NCBI RefSeq assembly: GCF_000444875.1
Contig: NC_021985.1
Span: forward strand, 4,732,170 to 4,796,169
Length of the DNA: 64,000 bases
From: Streptomyces collinus Tu 365
GTDB lineage: Bacteria > Actinomycetota > Actinomycetes > Streptomycetales > Streptomycetaceae
Reading direction: 5' to 3'
This document shows, in pieces, positions 34,690 to 42,884 of the stretch; position 1 is the stretch's first letter; every line of letters starts with the position of its first letter. Position numbers and translations under genes: made by a program. Under the pieces are notes generated by a model, which did not search any database, had not been told where the DNA came from, and worked only from the letters and a program-made list of their open reading frames with translations.

Positions 34690-35037
34690 ATGAACGGGCC
34701 GGACACCGCCGCCGAGGACCGCGTCTTCGCCGCGCTCGCCAACGCCACCCGCCGCGAGGTGCTGCGGCTGCTGCGCGAACGCGGGCCGCAGCCCGTGCAG
34801 GAGCTGGCCGACCACTTCGACATGCGCCGCCCCAGCCTCTCGGAACACCTCAAGGTGCTCCGGGAGGCCGGCCTCGTCTCCGAGCGGCGCTCCGGCCGCC
34901 TGCGCGTCTACCGCCTGGAGGCGGCCCCGCTCGCCGAGGTGCAGGACTGGCTCCATCCGTACGAGCGGTTCTGGCGCGAGCGGCTGCGGGGGCTCGGCGA
35001 GCTGCTGGACCGGATGCCCGACGATGAACAGCCATGA
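34690..35037 (+). CDS. ArsR-family repressor
   Basis: A 115-residue winged-helix protein. It shows FAALANATRREVLRLLRERG, the recognition helix region RRPSLSEHLKVLREAGLV, and wing RRSGRLRVYRLE, all typical of ArsR. The metal-sensing ELCVCDL box is absent, so it belongs to the non-metal subgroup that often sits with SRPBCC and VOC genes. It likely represses its own operon through the twin palindromes at 34254-34294. Start ATG 34690 is 8 bp after the VOC stop; its stop overlaps the next start by 4 bp (ATGA), showing translational coupling. Confidence 0.92.
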   Translation: MNGPDTAAEDRVFAALANATRREVLRLLRERGPQPVQELADHFDMRRPSLSEHLKVLREAGLVSERRSGRLRVYRLEAAPLAEVQDWLHPYERFWRERLRGLGELLDRMPDDEQP

Positions 35038-35507
35038 CCACCGCACCCGGCGGTGACGCCGACGACCTCACCACGGTCCGCGTCGCCCAGTTCTTCCCGC
35101 ACCCGCCCGCCAAGGTCTGGCGGGCCCTGACCGAGCCCGGACTGCTGGCCCGCTGGCAGATGCCCGGTGCCGAGGAGTTCCGCCTGGAGGTCGGGCACCG
35201 GTACCGGATGACCTCGGTCCCGCGTCCCCACAGCCGCTTCTCCGGCGTCGTCGAAGTGCGGGTCCTCGCCTACGACATCGAGCGGATGCTGTCCCTCCGG
35301 TGGGAGGACGCCGATCCCGCCAATCTCGCGGAGTGGACCGTCACCTGGACCCTGGAACAGGAAGGGCGCGGTACGCGTCTGTTCCTAGTGCACGAAGGAT
35401 TCGATCCGGACGATCCGGCGCAGATGTCGGCGCGGAAGATCATGGACGGGGGCTGGAGAGGGCGTGTGCTGCCCTCGCTCGGGCGGACGCTGGACCAGCT
35501 GGGGTAA
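35034..35507 (+). CDS. SRPBCC / AHSA1-type protein
   Basis: A 157-residue helix-grip protein. The AHSA1 signature VAQFFPHPPAKVWRALTEPGLLARW lies at the start, then RLEVGHRYRM, VEVRVLAYDIERMLSLRWED and the long C-terminal helix after GWRGRVLPSLGRTL. Such proteins bind hydrophobic ligands or act as toxin-resistance or chaperone-activator modules. It is translationally coupled to the ArsR gene; with the VOC gene it forms an operon commonly regulated by the ArsR protein. Confidence 0.92.
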   Translation: MTTAPGGDADDLTTVRVAQFFPHPPAKVWRALTEPGLLARWQMPGAEEFRLEVGHRYRMTSVPRPHSRFSGVVEVRVLAYDIERMLSLRWEDADPANLAEWTVTWTLEQEGRGTRLFLVHEGFDPDDPAQMSARKIMDGGWRGRVLPSLGRTLDQLG

Positions 35508-35543
35508 AGCGGACGTCAAAGCTGTAATCGCGGGAACACCCCC

Positions 35544-35573
35544 CGTGCACGTGCATCTGCTCATGCAGCTGCA
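35544..35573 (+). promoter_or_regulatory. Shared 30-bp element upstream of the DUF397 gene
   Basis: Starts with CGTGCACGTGCATCTGC and contains TGCANCTGC further on; 26 of 30 positions match an element on the minus strand at 36597-36626 upstream of the anti-sigma gene. It starts 107 bp before the DUF397 start (the copy: 102 bp before its start). A good -10 TATGAT sits at 35586-35591. Confidence 0.72.
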
Positions 35574-35650
35574 CATGAACAAGGTTATGATCCGGGTCAG
35601 TTGACCGCAGCATCTATGGCCACATCAGCCAGTGCACCAGGGAGCGACCT

Positions 35651-35920
35651 GTGGACCGCGACGTTGAGAGCGTGTACGGGGAGTACGACGTGTACAACGG
35701 CATGGCTGCCGCGCAGCTGGACGGAGTGGCCTGGCAGAAGAGCAGGCACAGCAACTCGCAGGGCTCCTGTGTGGAGTTCGCGCGACTGCCGGGGGGTGAC
35801 GTGGCCGTGCGCAACTCGCGCTTCCCGGACGGGCCGGCGCTCGTCTACACCCGCGCCGAGATCGAGGCGATGCTCCTCGGTGTCAAGGACGGCGAGTTCG
35901 ATCATCTGGTGCTCGGCTGA
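35651..35920 (+). CDS. DUF397 protein (small partner of XRE regulators)
   Basis: An 89-residue protein from GTG 35651 behind GGGAG. It contains the DUF397 hallmark WQKSRHSNSQGSCVEFARL at 28-46, then VAVRNSRFPDGPALVYTRAE. In Streptomyces such proteins come with an XRE/DUF5753 regulator and an RsbW-like ATP-binding protein (whiJ-like and abaA-like loci) and influence development and antibiotic timing. Both partners are here, at 36030 (minus) and 36823 (plus). DUF397 proteins are thought to antagonise the DNA-binding partner. The N-terminal 15 residues are acidic/Tyr-rich and unlike the core. Confidence 0.93.
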   Translation: MDRDVESVYGEYDVYNGMAAAQLDGVAWQKSRHSNSQGSCVEFARLPGGDVAVRNSRFPDGPALVYTRAEIEAMLLGVKDGEFDHLVLG

Positions 35921-36029
35921 AACGACTCAGCCGTCCCGGCGCCATCCCTGAGGGCGCGAAGGGGCGGTAACGGGACGAACGGCGGGTGTACGCGCGTAGA
36001 CACCCGGCGTCGGTCGACGCCGCCGGGCG

Positions 36030-36524
36030 TCAGCCGGTCGTCCCGAGCCGGAACATCGCCCAGACCACCTTGCCGTCGAGGGTGCCGGCGAGCGGGTGCC
36101 AGCCCCAGCTGTCCGCGAAGGAGTCGACGAGGAACAGCCCCCGGCCCGACTCGGCCGAGAAGTCGTCCGAATCGCGCGGGGTGGGCGTCTCGTGGCTGGG
36201 GTCGCGCACCGCGCACACCAGCCGCCCGGTCCAGCGCATCAGGTGCAGCCGCACGGAGGGCGCGTGCTCGGCGCCCACCGCGTCGGCCGGCAGCGCGTGC
36301 CGCAGCGCGTTGGTCACGAGTTCGGAGACGACGAGGGCTATGTCGTCGAAGCGGTCACCGACGTCCCACCGGTCCAGGGTGCCCCGGGTGAAGCGCCGGG
36401 CCTCGCCCACCGCCTCGTACCGGGCGGGCAGTGCGCAGGAGGCGGCATCGGACACGGCTGCGGGGTCCAACGGCGGAAGGCCCTGCCGTAACGGCTTGAG
36501 CATGGTCGATCCATTCGTCCCCAT
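36030..36524 (-). CDS. RsbW-like anti-sigma / ATP-binding regulator
   Basis: A 164-residue HATPase_c protein from ATG 36524, with GGGAG 8 bases upstream. The N-box is intact (ALVVSELVTNALRHAL near 65-80), and the glycine box is in SAESGRGLFLVDSFADSWGW near 125-145. In contrast to the BldG partner at 2080, the ATP-binding residues look complete. This is the middle member of a DUF397/ATPase/XRE trio. The minus frame stays open further upstream across the XRE gene, but that is antisense and not used. It probably phosphorylates or sequesters a partner protein; the target is unknown. Confidence 0.9.
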   Translation of the reverse strand: MGTNGSTMLKPLRQGLPPLDPAAVSDAASCALPARYEAVGEARRFTRGTLDRWDVGDRFDDIALVVSELVTNALRHALPADAVGAEHAPSVRLHLMRWTGRLVCAVRDPSHETPTPRDSDDFSAESGRGLFLVDSFADSWGWHPLAGTLDGKVVWAMFRLGTTG

Positions 36525-36596
36525 GCGAGGCACTCCCGGGAATTCGCGGTCGTTGCGATGCAGCGGTGGCGCGGCACCATGGTTTCGGATGGGAAG

Positions 36597-36626
36597 AGCA
36601 GATGCAAGGGCAGATGCACGTGCACG
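36597..36626 (-). promoter_or_regulatory. Shared 30-bp element upstream of the anti-sigma gene
   Basis: Read on the minus strand it begins CGTGCACGTGCATCTGC and matches 26 of 30 positions of the element at 35544-35573; both include the perfect palindrome TGCACGTGCA. It lies 102 bp before the anti-sigma start. Confidence 0.72.
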
Positions 36627-36693
36627 CGACCGAATTGAACCTGCCCGTACCGCTTCTTGGCCATTTTTTCCGCCAAGTTCGATCTCGGTTCTG

Positions 36694-36713
36694 CCAGAGG
36701 TCCGGACCTCTGG
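36694..36713. promoter_or_regulatory. Perfect 20-bp palindrome in the divergent region
   Basis: CCAGAGGTCCGGACCTCTGG, every base paired, between the anti-sigma (minus) and XRE (plus) genes, 110 bp before the XRE start. Candidate operator for the XRE regulator; not the same sequence as the shared 30-bp element. Confidence 0.55.
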
Positions 36714-36822
36714 GGGCGGAAAACGGCCGACCTCTTTCCGTTTCCGTAACCGTACGAGTACTGCTCGGAGTGTTTTAGTGGCAGACTTCGGCCCCTGAAG
36801 ACGGTTGGGGAGGCTGGCGAAC

Positions 36823-37683
36823 GTGAGCGCGGGAGAGCCCGGATCGGTGGTGCGGCGCATGCTGCTCGGCTCGCAACTCAGGCGACTGCGTGAAGCACGG
36901 GGGATCACGCGCGAGGCTGCGGGGTACTCGATCCGCGCGTCCGAGTCGAAGATCAGCCGGATGGAGCTGGGCCGGGTGAGCTTCAAGACCAGGGACGTCG
37001 AGGACCTGCTGACGCTGTACGGCATCACGGACGAGGCGGAGCGCGAGTCGCTGCTCTCGCTCGCCCGCGAGGCCAACGTGGCGGGCTGGTGGCACAGTTA
37101 CACGGACGTGCTGCCGACCTGGTTCCCCACCTACGTGGGCCTGGAGGGCGCCGCCTCGCTGATCCGGGTGTACGAGGTGCAGTTCGTGCACGGCCTGCTC
37201 CAGACCGAGGAGTACGCCCGCGCGGTGGTCCGGCGCGGCATGAAGGGCGCGAGCGCGGCCGACGTCGAGCGGCGGGTCGCCCTGCGCCTGGAGCGGCAGA
37301 AGCACCTCCTCGCCGACAACGCGCCCGAGTTCCACATCGTCCTGGATGAGGCCGCCCTGCGCCGTCCCTACGGCGACCGCGACGTGATGCGCGGCCAGTT
37401 CCAGCATCTGATCGACATCTCCGAGCGCCCCAACGTGCGGCTCCAGGTGATGCCGTTCAGCTTCGGCGGCCACTCCGGCGAGAGCGGCGCCTTCACCCTG
37501 CTCAGCTTCCCCGAGTCGGACCTGTCCGACGTGGTGTACGTGGAGCAGCTGACCAGCGCCCTCTACCTCGACAAGCGCGAGGACGTCGCCCAGTACGAGC
37601 AGGCGCTCAAGGAGCTGCAGCAGGACAGTCCGGGACCGGACGAGAGCCGCGACCTGCTGCGCGGCCTGCTCCAGCTGTCCTGA
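36823..37683 (+). CDS. XRE-family regulator (HTH plus DUF5753)
   Basis: A 286-residue regulator from GTG 36823, chosen because GGGAGG lies 10 bases upstream; a TTG 18 bases earlier is possible but overlaps that site. Residues about 10-65 are the helix-turn-helix (LGSQLRRLREARGITREAAG, ASESKISRMELGRVSFK). Residues about 100-280 are the DUF5753 domain (WWHSYTDVLPTWFPTYVGLE, LLQTEEYARAVV, RPNVRLQVMPFSFGGHSGES). This is the DNA-binding member of the whiJ/abaA-type trio with the DUF397 and ATPase genes. The region between the divergent genes holds the candidate operators. Confidence 0.94.
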   Translation: MSAGEPGSVVRRMLLGSQLRRLREARGITREAAGYSIRASESKISRMELGRVSFKTRDVEDLLTLYGITDEAERESLLSLAREANVAGWWHSYTDVLPTWFPTYVGLEGAASLIRVYEVQFVHGLLQTEEYARAVVRRGMKGASAADVERRVALRLERQKHLLADNAPEFHIVLDEAALRRPYGDRDVMRGQFQHLIDISERPNVRLQVMPFSFGGHSGESGAFTLLSFPESDLSDVVYVEQLTSALYLDKREDVAQYEQALKELQQDSPGPDESRDLLRGLLQLS

Positions 37684-37743
37684 GGCGGGGCCGCCCCGGT
37701 GCGCCGCACGCGTCCCGGGCCGTGGCCGTCTTGAGGTGACACC

Positions 37744-37758
37744 TTCAACTGGGTTGAA
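37744..37758. promoter_or_regulatory. Palindrome upstream of aldehyde dehydrogenase gene
   Basis: TTCAAC-tgg-GTTGAA, 70 bp before the start; overlaps a second partial dyad (GGTGACACC). Possible operator. Confidence 0.4.
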
Positions 37759-37827
37759 ACACAAGTACGATGACGGGCGATCAGACCGTGACCGGGATCT
37801 GGCGTCTGCTAGTGATTGAGGGATCAC

Positions 37828-39288
37828 ATGTCGTCCTACTTCAGCGACCTGGCCCAGCAGTACATCGACGGTGAATGGCGTCCGGGCACCGGTTCCTGGG
37901 ATGTCATCGACTTCAACCCGTACGACGACGAGAAGCTGGCCTCGATCACCGTGGCCACGGTCGACGAGGTCGACCAGGCCTACCAGGCCGCCGCGCGCGC
38001 CCAGAAGCAGTGGGCGGCGACCAACCCGTACACCCGGCGCGCGGTCTTCGAGCGGGCGCTGCGGCTGATCGAGGAGCGCGAGCAGGAGATAGCCGACCTG
38101 ATCATCGCGGAACTCGGCGGCACGCGTGTGAAGGCCGGCTTCGAGCTGCACCTCGCCAAGGAGTTCCTGCGCGAGTCGGTCCATCTGGCGCTGCGCCCCG
38201 AGGGGAGGATCCTGCCCTCGCCGGCCGACGGCAAGGAGAACCGCGTCTACCGGGTGCCGGTCGGGGTGGTGGGCGTGATCAGCCCCTTCAACTTCCCGTT
38301 CCTGCTGTCGATCAAGTCGGTCGCCCCGGCCCTCGCGCTGGGCAACGCCGTGGTGCTCAAGCCGCACCAGAACACCCCGATCGCCGGCGGTACCCTCCTC
38401 GCCAAGATCTTCGAGGAGGCCGGCCTGCCCGGCGGTCTGCTGAACGTGGTCGTCACCGACATCGCCGAGATCGGCGACGCGTTCATCGAGCACCCGGTGC
38501 CCAAGGTCATCTCGTTCACCGGCTCCGACAAGGTCGGCCGGCACGTTGCCACCGTCTGCGCCGCCAACTTCAAGCGCTCGGTGCTGGAACTGGGCGGCAA
38601 CAGCGCGCTGGTCGTCCTGGACGACGCCGACCTCGACTACGCGGTGGACGCCGCGGTCTTCAGCCGGTACGTCCACCAGGGCCAGGTCTGCATGGCCGCG
38701 AACCGGGTGCTCGTCGACCGCTCGGTCGCCGACGAGTTCACCGAGAAGTTCGTCGGCAAGGTCCGGTCCCTCAAGGTGGGCGACCCGCGCGACCCGCAGA
38801 CCGTCATCGGCCCGGTCATCAACTCCGCCCAGGCGAACGCCCTCACGGGGACGGTCGAGCAGGCGCTCGCCGAGGGCGCCACGGCCCTGGTGCACGGCAC
38901 CACCACCGGCAACCTGGTCGAGCCCAGCGTGCTCACCGGCCTGCCGGCGGACTCCGCCCTGCTGCGCCAGGAGGTCTTCGGCCCGGTCGTCTTCCTGGTG
39001 CCCTTCGACGGCGAGGAGGAGGCGGTCCGGATCGTCAACGACACCCCGTACGGCCTCAGCGGCGCCGTCCACACCGGGGACGTCGAGCGCGGTGTGGCCT
39101 TCGCCCGGCAGATCGACACCGGCATGTTCCACGTGAACGACGGCACGGTGCACGACGAGCCGCTGGTCCCGTTCGGCGGTGAGAAGCACTCCGGCATCGG
39201 CCGGCTGAACGGCGAGACCACCCTGGAGGCCTTCACCACCGTCAAGTGGATCTCGGTGCAGCACGGCCGCAGCGGCTTCCCGTTCTGA
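37828..39288 (+). CDS. NAD(P)-dependent aldehyde dehydrogenase
   Basis: A 486-residue enzyme from ATG 37828 (GAGGGA at a good distance). It carries the catalytic Cys in QGQVCMAANRV near residue 290 and the general-base Glu in LELGGNSALV near 257. The oxyanion Asn is in SPFNFPF near 155, and the cofactor loop FTGSDKVG near 230. It resembles benzaldehyde/vanillin-type and salicylaldehyde dehydrogenases, giving aromatic or aliphatic acids from aldehydes; the exact substrate is inference. It is monocistronic, with a strong hairpin 56 bp downstream. A regulator gene (XRE trio) lies upstream but there is no evidence that it controls this gene. Confidence 0.94.
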   Translation: MSSYFSDLAQQYIDGEWRPGTGSWDVIDFNPYDDEKLASITVATVDEVDQAYQAAARAQKQWAATNPYTRRAVFERALRLIEEREQEIADLIIAELGGTRVKAGFELHLAKEFLRESVHLALRPEGRILPSPADGKENRVYRVPVGVVGVISPFNFPFLLSIKSVAPALALGNAVVLKPHQNTPIAGGTLLAKIFEEAGLPGGLLNVVVTDIAEIGDAFIEHPVPKVISFTGSDKVGRHVATVCAANFKRSVLELGGNSALVVLDDADLDYAVDAAVFSRYVHQGQVCMAANRVLVDRSVADEFTEKFVGKVRSLKVGDPRDPQTVIGPVINSAQANALTGTVEQALAEGATALVHGTTTGNLVEPSVLTGLPADSALLRQEVFGPVVFLVPFDGEEEAVRIVNDTPYGLSGAVHTGDVERGVAFARQIDTGMFHVNDGTVHDEPLVPFGGEKHSGIGRLNGETTLEAFTTVKWISVQHGRSGFPF

Positions 39289-39344
39289 CCCCTCCTCGCT
39301 GATCTCGCGATCTCACCGACCCTCTTCGCGTCATTTGCGCGCGC

Positions 39345-39381
39345 CGGGCCCTTGCGGACAGAAGCTGACCGCAAGGGCCCG
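39345..39381 (+). terminator. Hairpin terminator of aldehyde dehydrogenase gene
   Basis: CGGGCCCTTGCGG (39345-39357) pairs exactly with CCGCAAGGGCCCG (39369-39381); 13 bp, 11-base loop. Confidence 0.85.
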
Positions 39382-39432
39382 TAGCTTCGTCGGTGTCAGG
39401 GAAAGACGGGATCCGATGAGAGGCGGCCGGTC

Positions 39433-39975
39433 ATGGTCACACACGTAGCGGCGGAGGCTCGGGGCGACGAGCGCGGGGCGCTGCTGGCGTTCCTGGAGGA
39501 GCAGCGCGGGGGGATCCGCCGGGCGCTGCTCGGGCTGACCGAGGAGCAGGCCCGTTCCCGCCCCAGCGCCAGCGAGCTGTCCCTGGGCGGCCTGCTCAAG
39601 CACGTCGCCGAGACCGAGCAGGGCTGGCTGGCCCGGGCCCGGCAGGAGCCGCCGGCCGTCCCGCGTGACGAGTCGAACTGGCACGAGACCTTCCAGCTGA
39701 CCGGTGACGAGACGGTCGCCTCCCAGCTCGCGTACTGGGCGGAGGTCGCCGCCGGGACGGAGAAGTACATCCGCTCCGCGCCCAGCCTGGACGACACCTT
39801 CCCGCTGCCGCCGGACCCCTGGTTCCCGCCGGAGGGCCGGGTCTCGCTGCGCTGGCTGTGCCTGCACCTGATCCGCGAGACGGCCCGGCACGCCGGCCAC
39901 GCCGACATCATCCGCGAGTCGCTGGACGGCAGGACGGCGTTCGAGCTGGTGGCCCTGGAACAGCAGGGCGGCTGA
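39433..39975 (+). CDS. DinB-like (DUF664) protein
   Basis: A 180-residue four-helix-bundle protein. Metal-ligand histidines are placed as in DinB/YfiT: GGLLKHVAETEQGWL near residue 56, and two in HLIRETARHAGHADIIRE near 153-162. The fold is shared with mycothiol-dependent transferases, so a thiol-transfer role is possible. The C-terminal GHADIIRESLDG is highly typical of the actinobacterial DUF664 group. It converges on the glutamate decarboxylase gene, with a shared hairpin between them. Confidence 0.92.
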   Translation: MVTHVAAEARGDERGALLAFLEEQRGGIRRALLGLTEEQARSRPSASELSLGGLLKHVAETEQGWLARARQEPPAVPRDESNWHETFQLTGDETVASQLAYWAEVAAGTEKYIRSAPSLDDTFPLPPDPWFPPEGRVSLRWLCLHLIRETARHAGHADIIRESLDGRTAFELVALEQQGG

Positions 39976-39998
39976 ACGGAGTTCGCAAGGCCGGCGCC

Positions 39999-40022
39999 GG
40001 CCGGGCCCCACGGGGCCCGGCC
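39999..40022. terminator. Bidirectional terminator between convergent genes
   Basis: GGCCGGGCCCC (39999-40009) pairs with GGGGCCCGGCC (40012-40022), midway between the DinB-like stop and the decarboxylase stop. Confidence 0.78.
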
Positions 40023-40040
40023 CGGTCCGGACGACGGGCC

Positions 40041-41447
40041 CTAGTGGTGGAAGCTGGTCGCCGCCGCCTTGTCCCGGGTCTGCGGGTGCGGCTGCCGGCG
40101 CAGCTCGGGCAGCAGGCGGGACAGGTCGTCCATGAAGAGGTCGGCGAGGTCGCGGGAGAAGCCGTTGCGGCACACGATCCGCACCACGGACAGGTCCTCC
40201 CGGTTCGGCGGGAAGGTGTAGGCGGGCACCAGCCAGCCGCTCTCGCGCAGCCGCCGGGAGAGGTCGAACACGTCGTACGACTCGACGCCCGGCGCGGTCG
40301 TGAAGGCGAACACCGGCAGCTCGTCGCCCCGGGTCAGCAGGCGGAAGTCGTCGAGCGCCTCGATCCGGTCCGCCAGCTCGGTCGCCACGTCCCGCGTGGT
40401 CTGCTGCACCGCCCGGTAGCCCTCGCGGCCCAGCCGAAGGAACGTGTAGTACTGCGCCACCACCTGGGCGCCGGGGCGGGAGAAGTTGAGCGCGAAGGTG
40501 GGCATGTCGCCGCCCAGGTAGTTGACCCGGAAGACCAGCTCCTCGGGCAGCGACTCCCCGTCCCGCCACAGCGCCCAGCCGACACCCGGGTACACCAGGC
40601 CGTACTTGTGCCCCGAGGTGTTGATCGACGCCACACGCGGCAGCCGGAAGTCCCACACCAGGTCCTCGTCCAGGAAGGGCGCCACCATCGCGCCGGACGC
40701 GCCGTCCACGTGCACGGGCACGTCGAGGCCGGTGCGCTCCTGGAGGGCGTCGAGGGCCGCGCACAGGTCCGCGATCGGCTCGTACGACCCGTCGAAGGTC
40801 GAGCCGAGGATGCCGACGACCCCGATGGTGTTCTCGTCGCACAGCTCGGCCGCCGCCTGCGGGTCCAGGTGGTAGCGGTCGCCCTCCATCGGGACCAGCC
40901 GGGCCTCCACCTCCCAGAAGTTGCAGAACTTCTCCCAGCACACCTGGACGTTGACGCCCATGACCAGGTTCGGGCGGGCTCCCGGGTAGCGGTCCGCGTT
41001 GCGCTTCGCCCAGCGCCGCTTGAGCGCCATGCCGGCGAGCATGCACGCCTCGCTCGACCCCGTGGTCGAACAGCCCACGGCGGCGGCCGGGTCGGGCGCG
41101 TTCCACAGGTCGGCGAGCATCGCCACACAGCGCCGCTCCAGTTCGGCGGTGCGCGGGTACTCGTCCTTGTCGATCATGTTCTTGTCGCGGCACTCCGCCA
41201 TCAGGTCCCCGGCCTGCGGCTCCATCCAGGTGGTGACGAAGGTGGCCAGGTTCAGCCGGGAGTTGCCGTCCAGCATCAGCTCGTCGTGCACGAGCTGCGC
41301 CGCCGTGTCGGGCGGCAGGGGCGAGTCGGGCAGCCGGTGCTTGGGCGGGGCCTGGGTCATCTCGGCGACCGGGTTCGCCTGCCCGAAGAACGGGTTGACC
41401 GACATCGGCCGCTCGTTGTGCTTCTCGGGGCCTTCGTGCAGAGCCAT
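40041..41447 (-). CDS. gad: Glutamate decarboxylase (PLP)
   Basis: A 468-residue enzyme converting L-glutamate to GABA with uptake of one cytoplasmic proton. The PLP lysine lies in TSGHKYGLVYPG near residue 277; the substrate-pocket motif VDGASGAMVAPF and the opening CSTTGSSEACMLAG are GadB-like. The length matches E. coli GadB (466). The C-terminus ends in His-His (TSFHH), reminiscent of the pH-sensing tail of E. coli GadB. The gene begins 28 bp after the ClC-type gene stops, in the same direction, so the two are probably one operon. No glutamate/GABA antiporter gene is seen in the window. Confidence 0.96.
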   Translation of the reverse strand: MALHEGPEKHNERPMSVNPFFGQANPVAEMTQAPPKHRLPDSPLPPDTAAQLVHDELMLDGNSRLNLATFVTTWMEPQAGDLMAECRDKNMIDKDEYPRTAELERRCVAMLADLWNAPDPAAAVGCSTTGSSEACMLAGMALKRRWAKRNADRYPGARPNLVMGVNVQVCWEKFCNFWEVEARLVPMEGDRYHLDPQAAAELCDENTIGVVGILGSTFDGSYEPIADLCAALDALQERTGLDVPVHVDGASGAMVAPFLDEDLVWDFRLPRVASINTSGHKYGLVYPGVGWALWRDGESLPEELVFRVNYLGGDMPTFALNFSRPGAQVVAQYYTFLRLGREGYRAVQQTTRDVATELADRIEALDDFRLLTRGDELPVFAFTTAPGVESYDVFDLSRRLRESGWLVPAYTFPPNREDLSVVRIVCRNGFSRDLADLFMDDLSRLLPELRRQPHPQTRDKAAATSFHH

Positions 41448-41475
41448 GAACGTGCCTCCAGACGGGGAGTGAGGA

Positions 41476-42762
41476 TCAGCGGACCGGTGTGCCGTCCTCG
41501 CGCAGCTGCATCTGCGGCCGCCCGGTGACCAGCAGCCAGGCGGGCAGCGAAGCGATGCACAGCAGGGCGATGATCGCGGGTGAGGCCACCAGCACGGCGG
41601 CCGTGAACAGGCTCACCCAGCCCTGCCGGGTGATCGCCAGGAGGATGCCCAGCACCGCCGTGGCCACACCCAGGGCGGCCGGCACGCCGGGGACCAGCGC
41701 GTGTGCGCACAGACCCAGGGCGGTGCCGATGAAGACGGCGGGGAAGATGCGCCCGCCGCGGAAGCCGCTGGAGGCCGCCACCACCAGCGCGGCCAGCTTC
41801 ACGACGGCCATCAGGGCGAACTGCCCGGCCGTCCAGCCCGCGGGGTCGTGCGCCAGCTCCGAGACCTCGGCCAGCCCCTTGAAGAGCGTCAGATGGCCGC
41901 CCAGGGCCGCCAGTGCCCCGAGGACGACGCCGCCGGCCGGGAGCATCAGCATCGGGTGGCGCAGCCGCTGGAAGGCGGCGTGGACGTACGGGAAGGCCGC
42001 GACGGCGCACAGGCCGAGCAGGGCCGCCGCCGGGGCGATCACCACCGCGGCCAGCACGTCCTGCCAGTGCGGGGCCCCCATCGCGGGCAGCCCGAGGTCG
42101 AAGGCGGGACGGAAGAGCAGGGTGGTGGTCATGGCCCCGACCGCGGCCGCCGTCAGCGGCGCGAACAGGTTGTCCCACAGCATCCCCCGGATCGGCCGCC
42201 CGGCCAGCGCCTCGGAGATGACCAGCGCCGCCGCGACGGGCGTGCCGAACAGCGCCCCGATCGTCCCCGCCTCGGCCAGCATCGGCCACAGCGCGCCCGG
42301 CGCGCGGCGCATCCAGCGGCCGCCCAGCCAGGCCGCCACGCTCACGTTCACGGCGATGATCGGGTTCTCCGGGCCGAGGCTCGGGCCGCCGGCCAGCATC
42401 AGGGCGGTGGCCAGCAGCAGGCCGGGCAGCACCAGCGGAGGCAGAGCGGGCGCGTTCAGGCCGGTCGTGGCGGGGTCGGGCCCGGCGTGCCCGGGCACCT
42501 TCCAGACCACCAGGCCGACGGCGATGCCGGTCGCCACGAGCATGACGAACATCCACAGCACCGAGTACGGGCCCACCCCCAGCGCGTGGGGCAGCGGCCC
42601 CCACAGCACGTGCTGGAGCTGCTCGGCCGCCGAGCTCACACCGATGTACAGCAGACTCGCGCCCACGCCCACGGCCACCGCGGGCAGCACCAGCGGCAGC
42701 AGCGTCCGCGCCGGGGTCGCCGGGCGGGTCGTGCGAGCCTGCTGCTCGGTGTCCTGGGCCAC
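41476..42762 (-). CDS. ClC-family chloride/proton transporter (YfeO-like)
   Basis: A 428-residue, about 10-12 helix protein from GTG 42762. ClC filters are present in modified form: SLGPENP near residue 120-126 carries the gating glutamate (E of the GxExP motif). GGRIFPA near 310 is the GxFxP-like motif, and VISEAL has the internal proton glutamate position, so H+/Cl- exchange rather than a channel is predicted. The canonical GSGIP motif is degenerate. It is co-oriented and close to gad, which supports a shared acid-stress role: ClC shunts charge while decarboxylation consumes protons. Confidence 0.9.
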   Translation of the reverse strand: MAQDTEQQARTTRPATPARTLLPLVLPAVAVGVGASLLYIGVSSAAEQLQHVLWGPLPHALGVGPYSVLWMFVMLVATGIAVGLVVWKVPGHAGPDPATTGLNAPALPPLVLPGLLLATALMLAGGPSLGPENPIIAVNVSVAAWLGGRWMRRAPGALWPMLAEAGTIGALFGTPVAAALVISEALAGRPIRGMLWDNLFAPLTAAAVGAMTTTLLFRPAFDLGLPAMGAPHWQDVLAAVVIAPAAALLGLCAVAAFPYVHAAFQRLRHPMLMLPAGGVVLGALAALGGHLTLFKGLAEVSELAHDPAGWTAGQFALMAVVKLAALVVAASSGFRGGRIFPAVFIGTALGLCAHALVPGVPAALGVATAVLGILLAITRQGWVSLFTAAVLVASPAIIALLCIASLPAWLLVTGRPQMQLREDGTPVR

Positions 42763-42814
42763 GGGCTCACCATAAGCGGACAGAACATAACGAACACCCC
42801 GAGGCGGACGCGGC

Positions 42815-42845
42815 TTGCACCTCACGCGACGTCAGGCCTCACCGT
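42815..42845 (+). promoter_or_regulatory. tipA promoter (MerR-type, 19-bp spacer)
   Basis: TTGCAC (-35, 42815-42820) and CACCGT (-10, 42840-42845) are separated by 19 bp. The spacer carries the dyad CCTCACG-cga-CGTCAGG, 6 of 7 pairs. The layout follows the known thiostrepton-inducible tipA promoter, which has TTGCAC and a similar 19-bp dyad spacer. Confidence 0.85.
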
Positions 42846-42884
42846 GGACGGCGTACCGACGTCACCGACGACAAGGAGCGAGAG

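Noticed and set aside
36525..37076. Minus-strand extension of the anti-sigma gene
   Set aside because: Antisense to the XRE gene; ATG 36524 has a good ribosome site.
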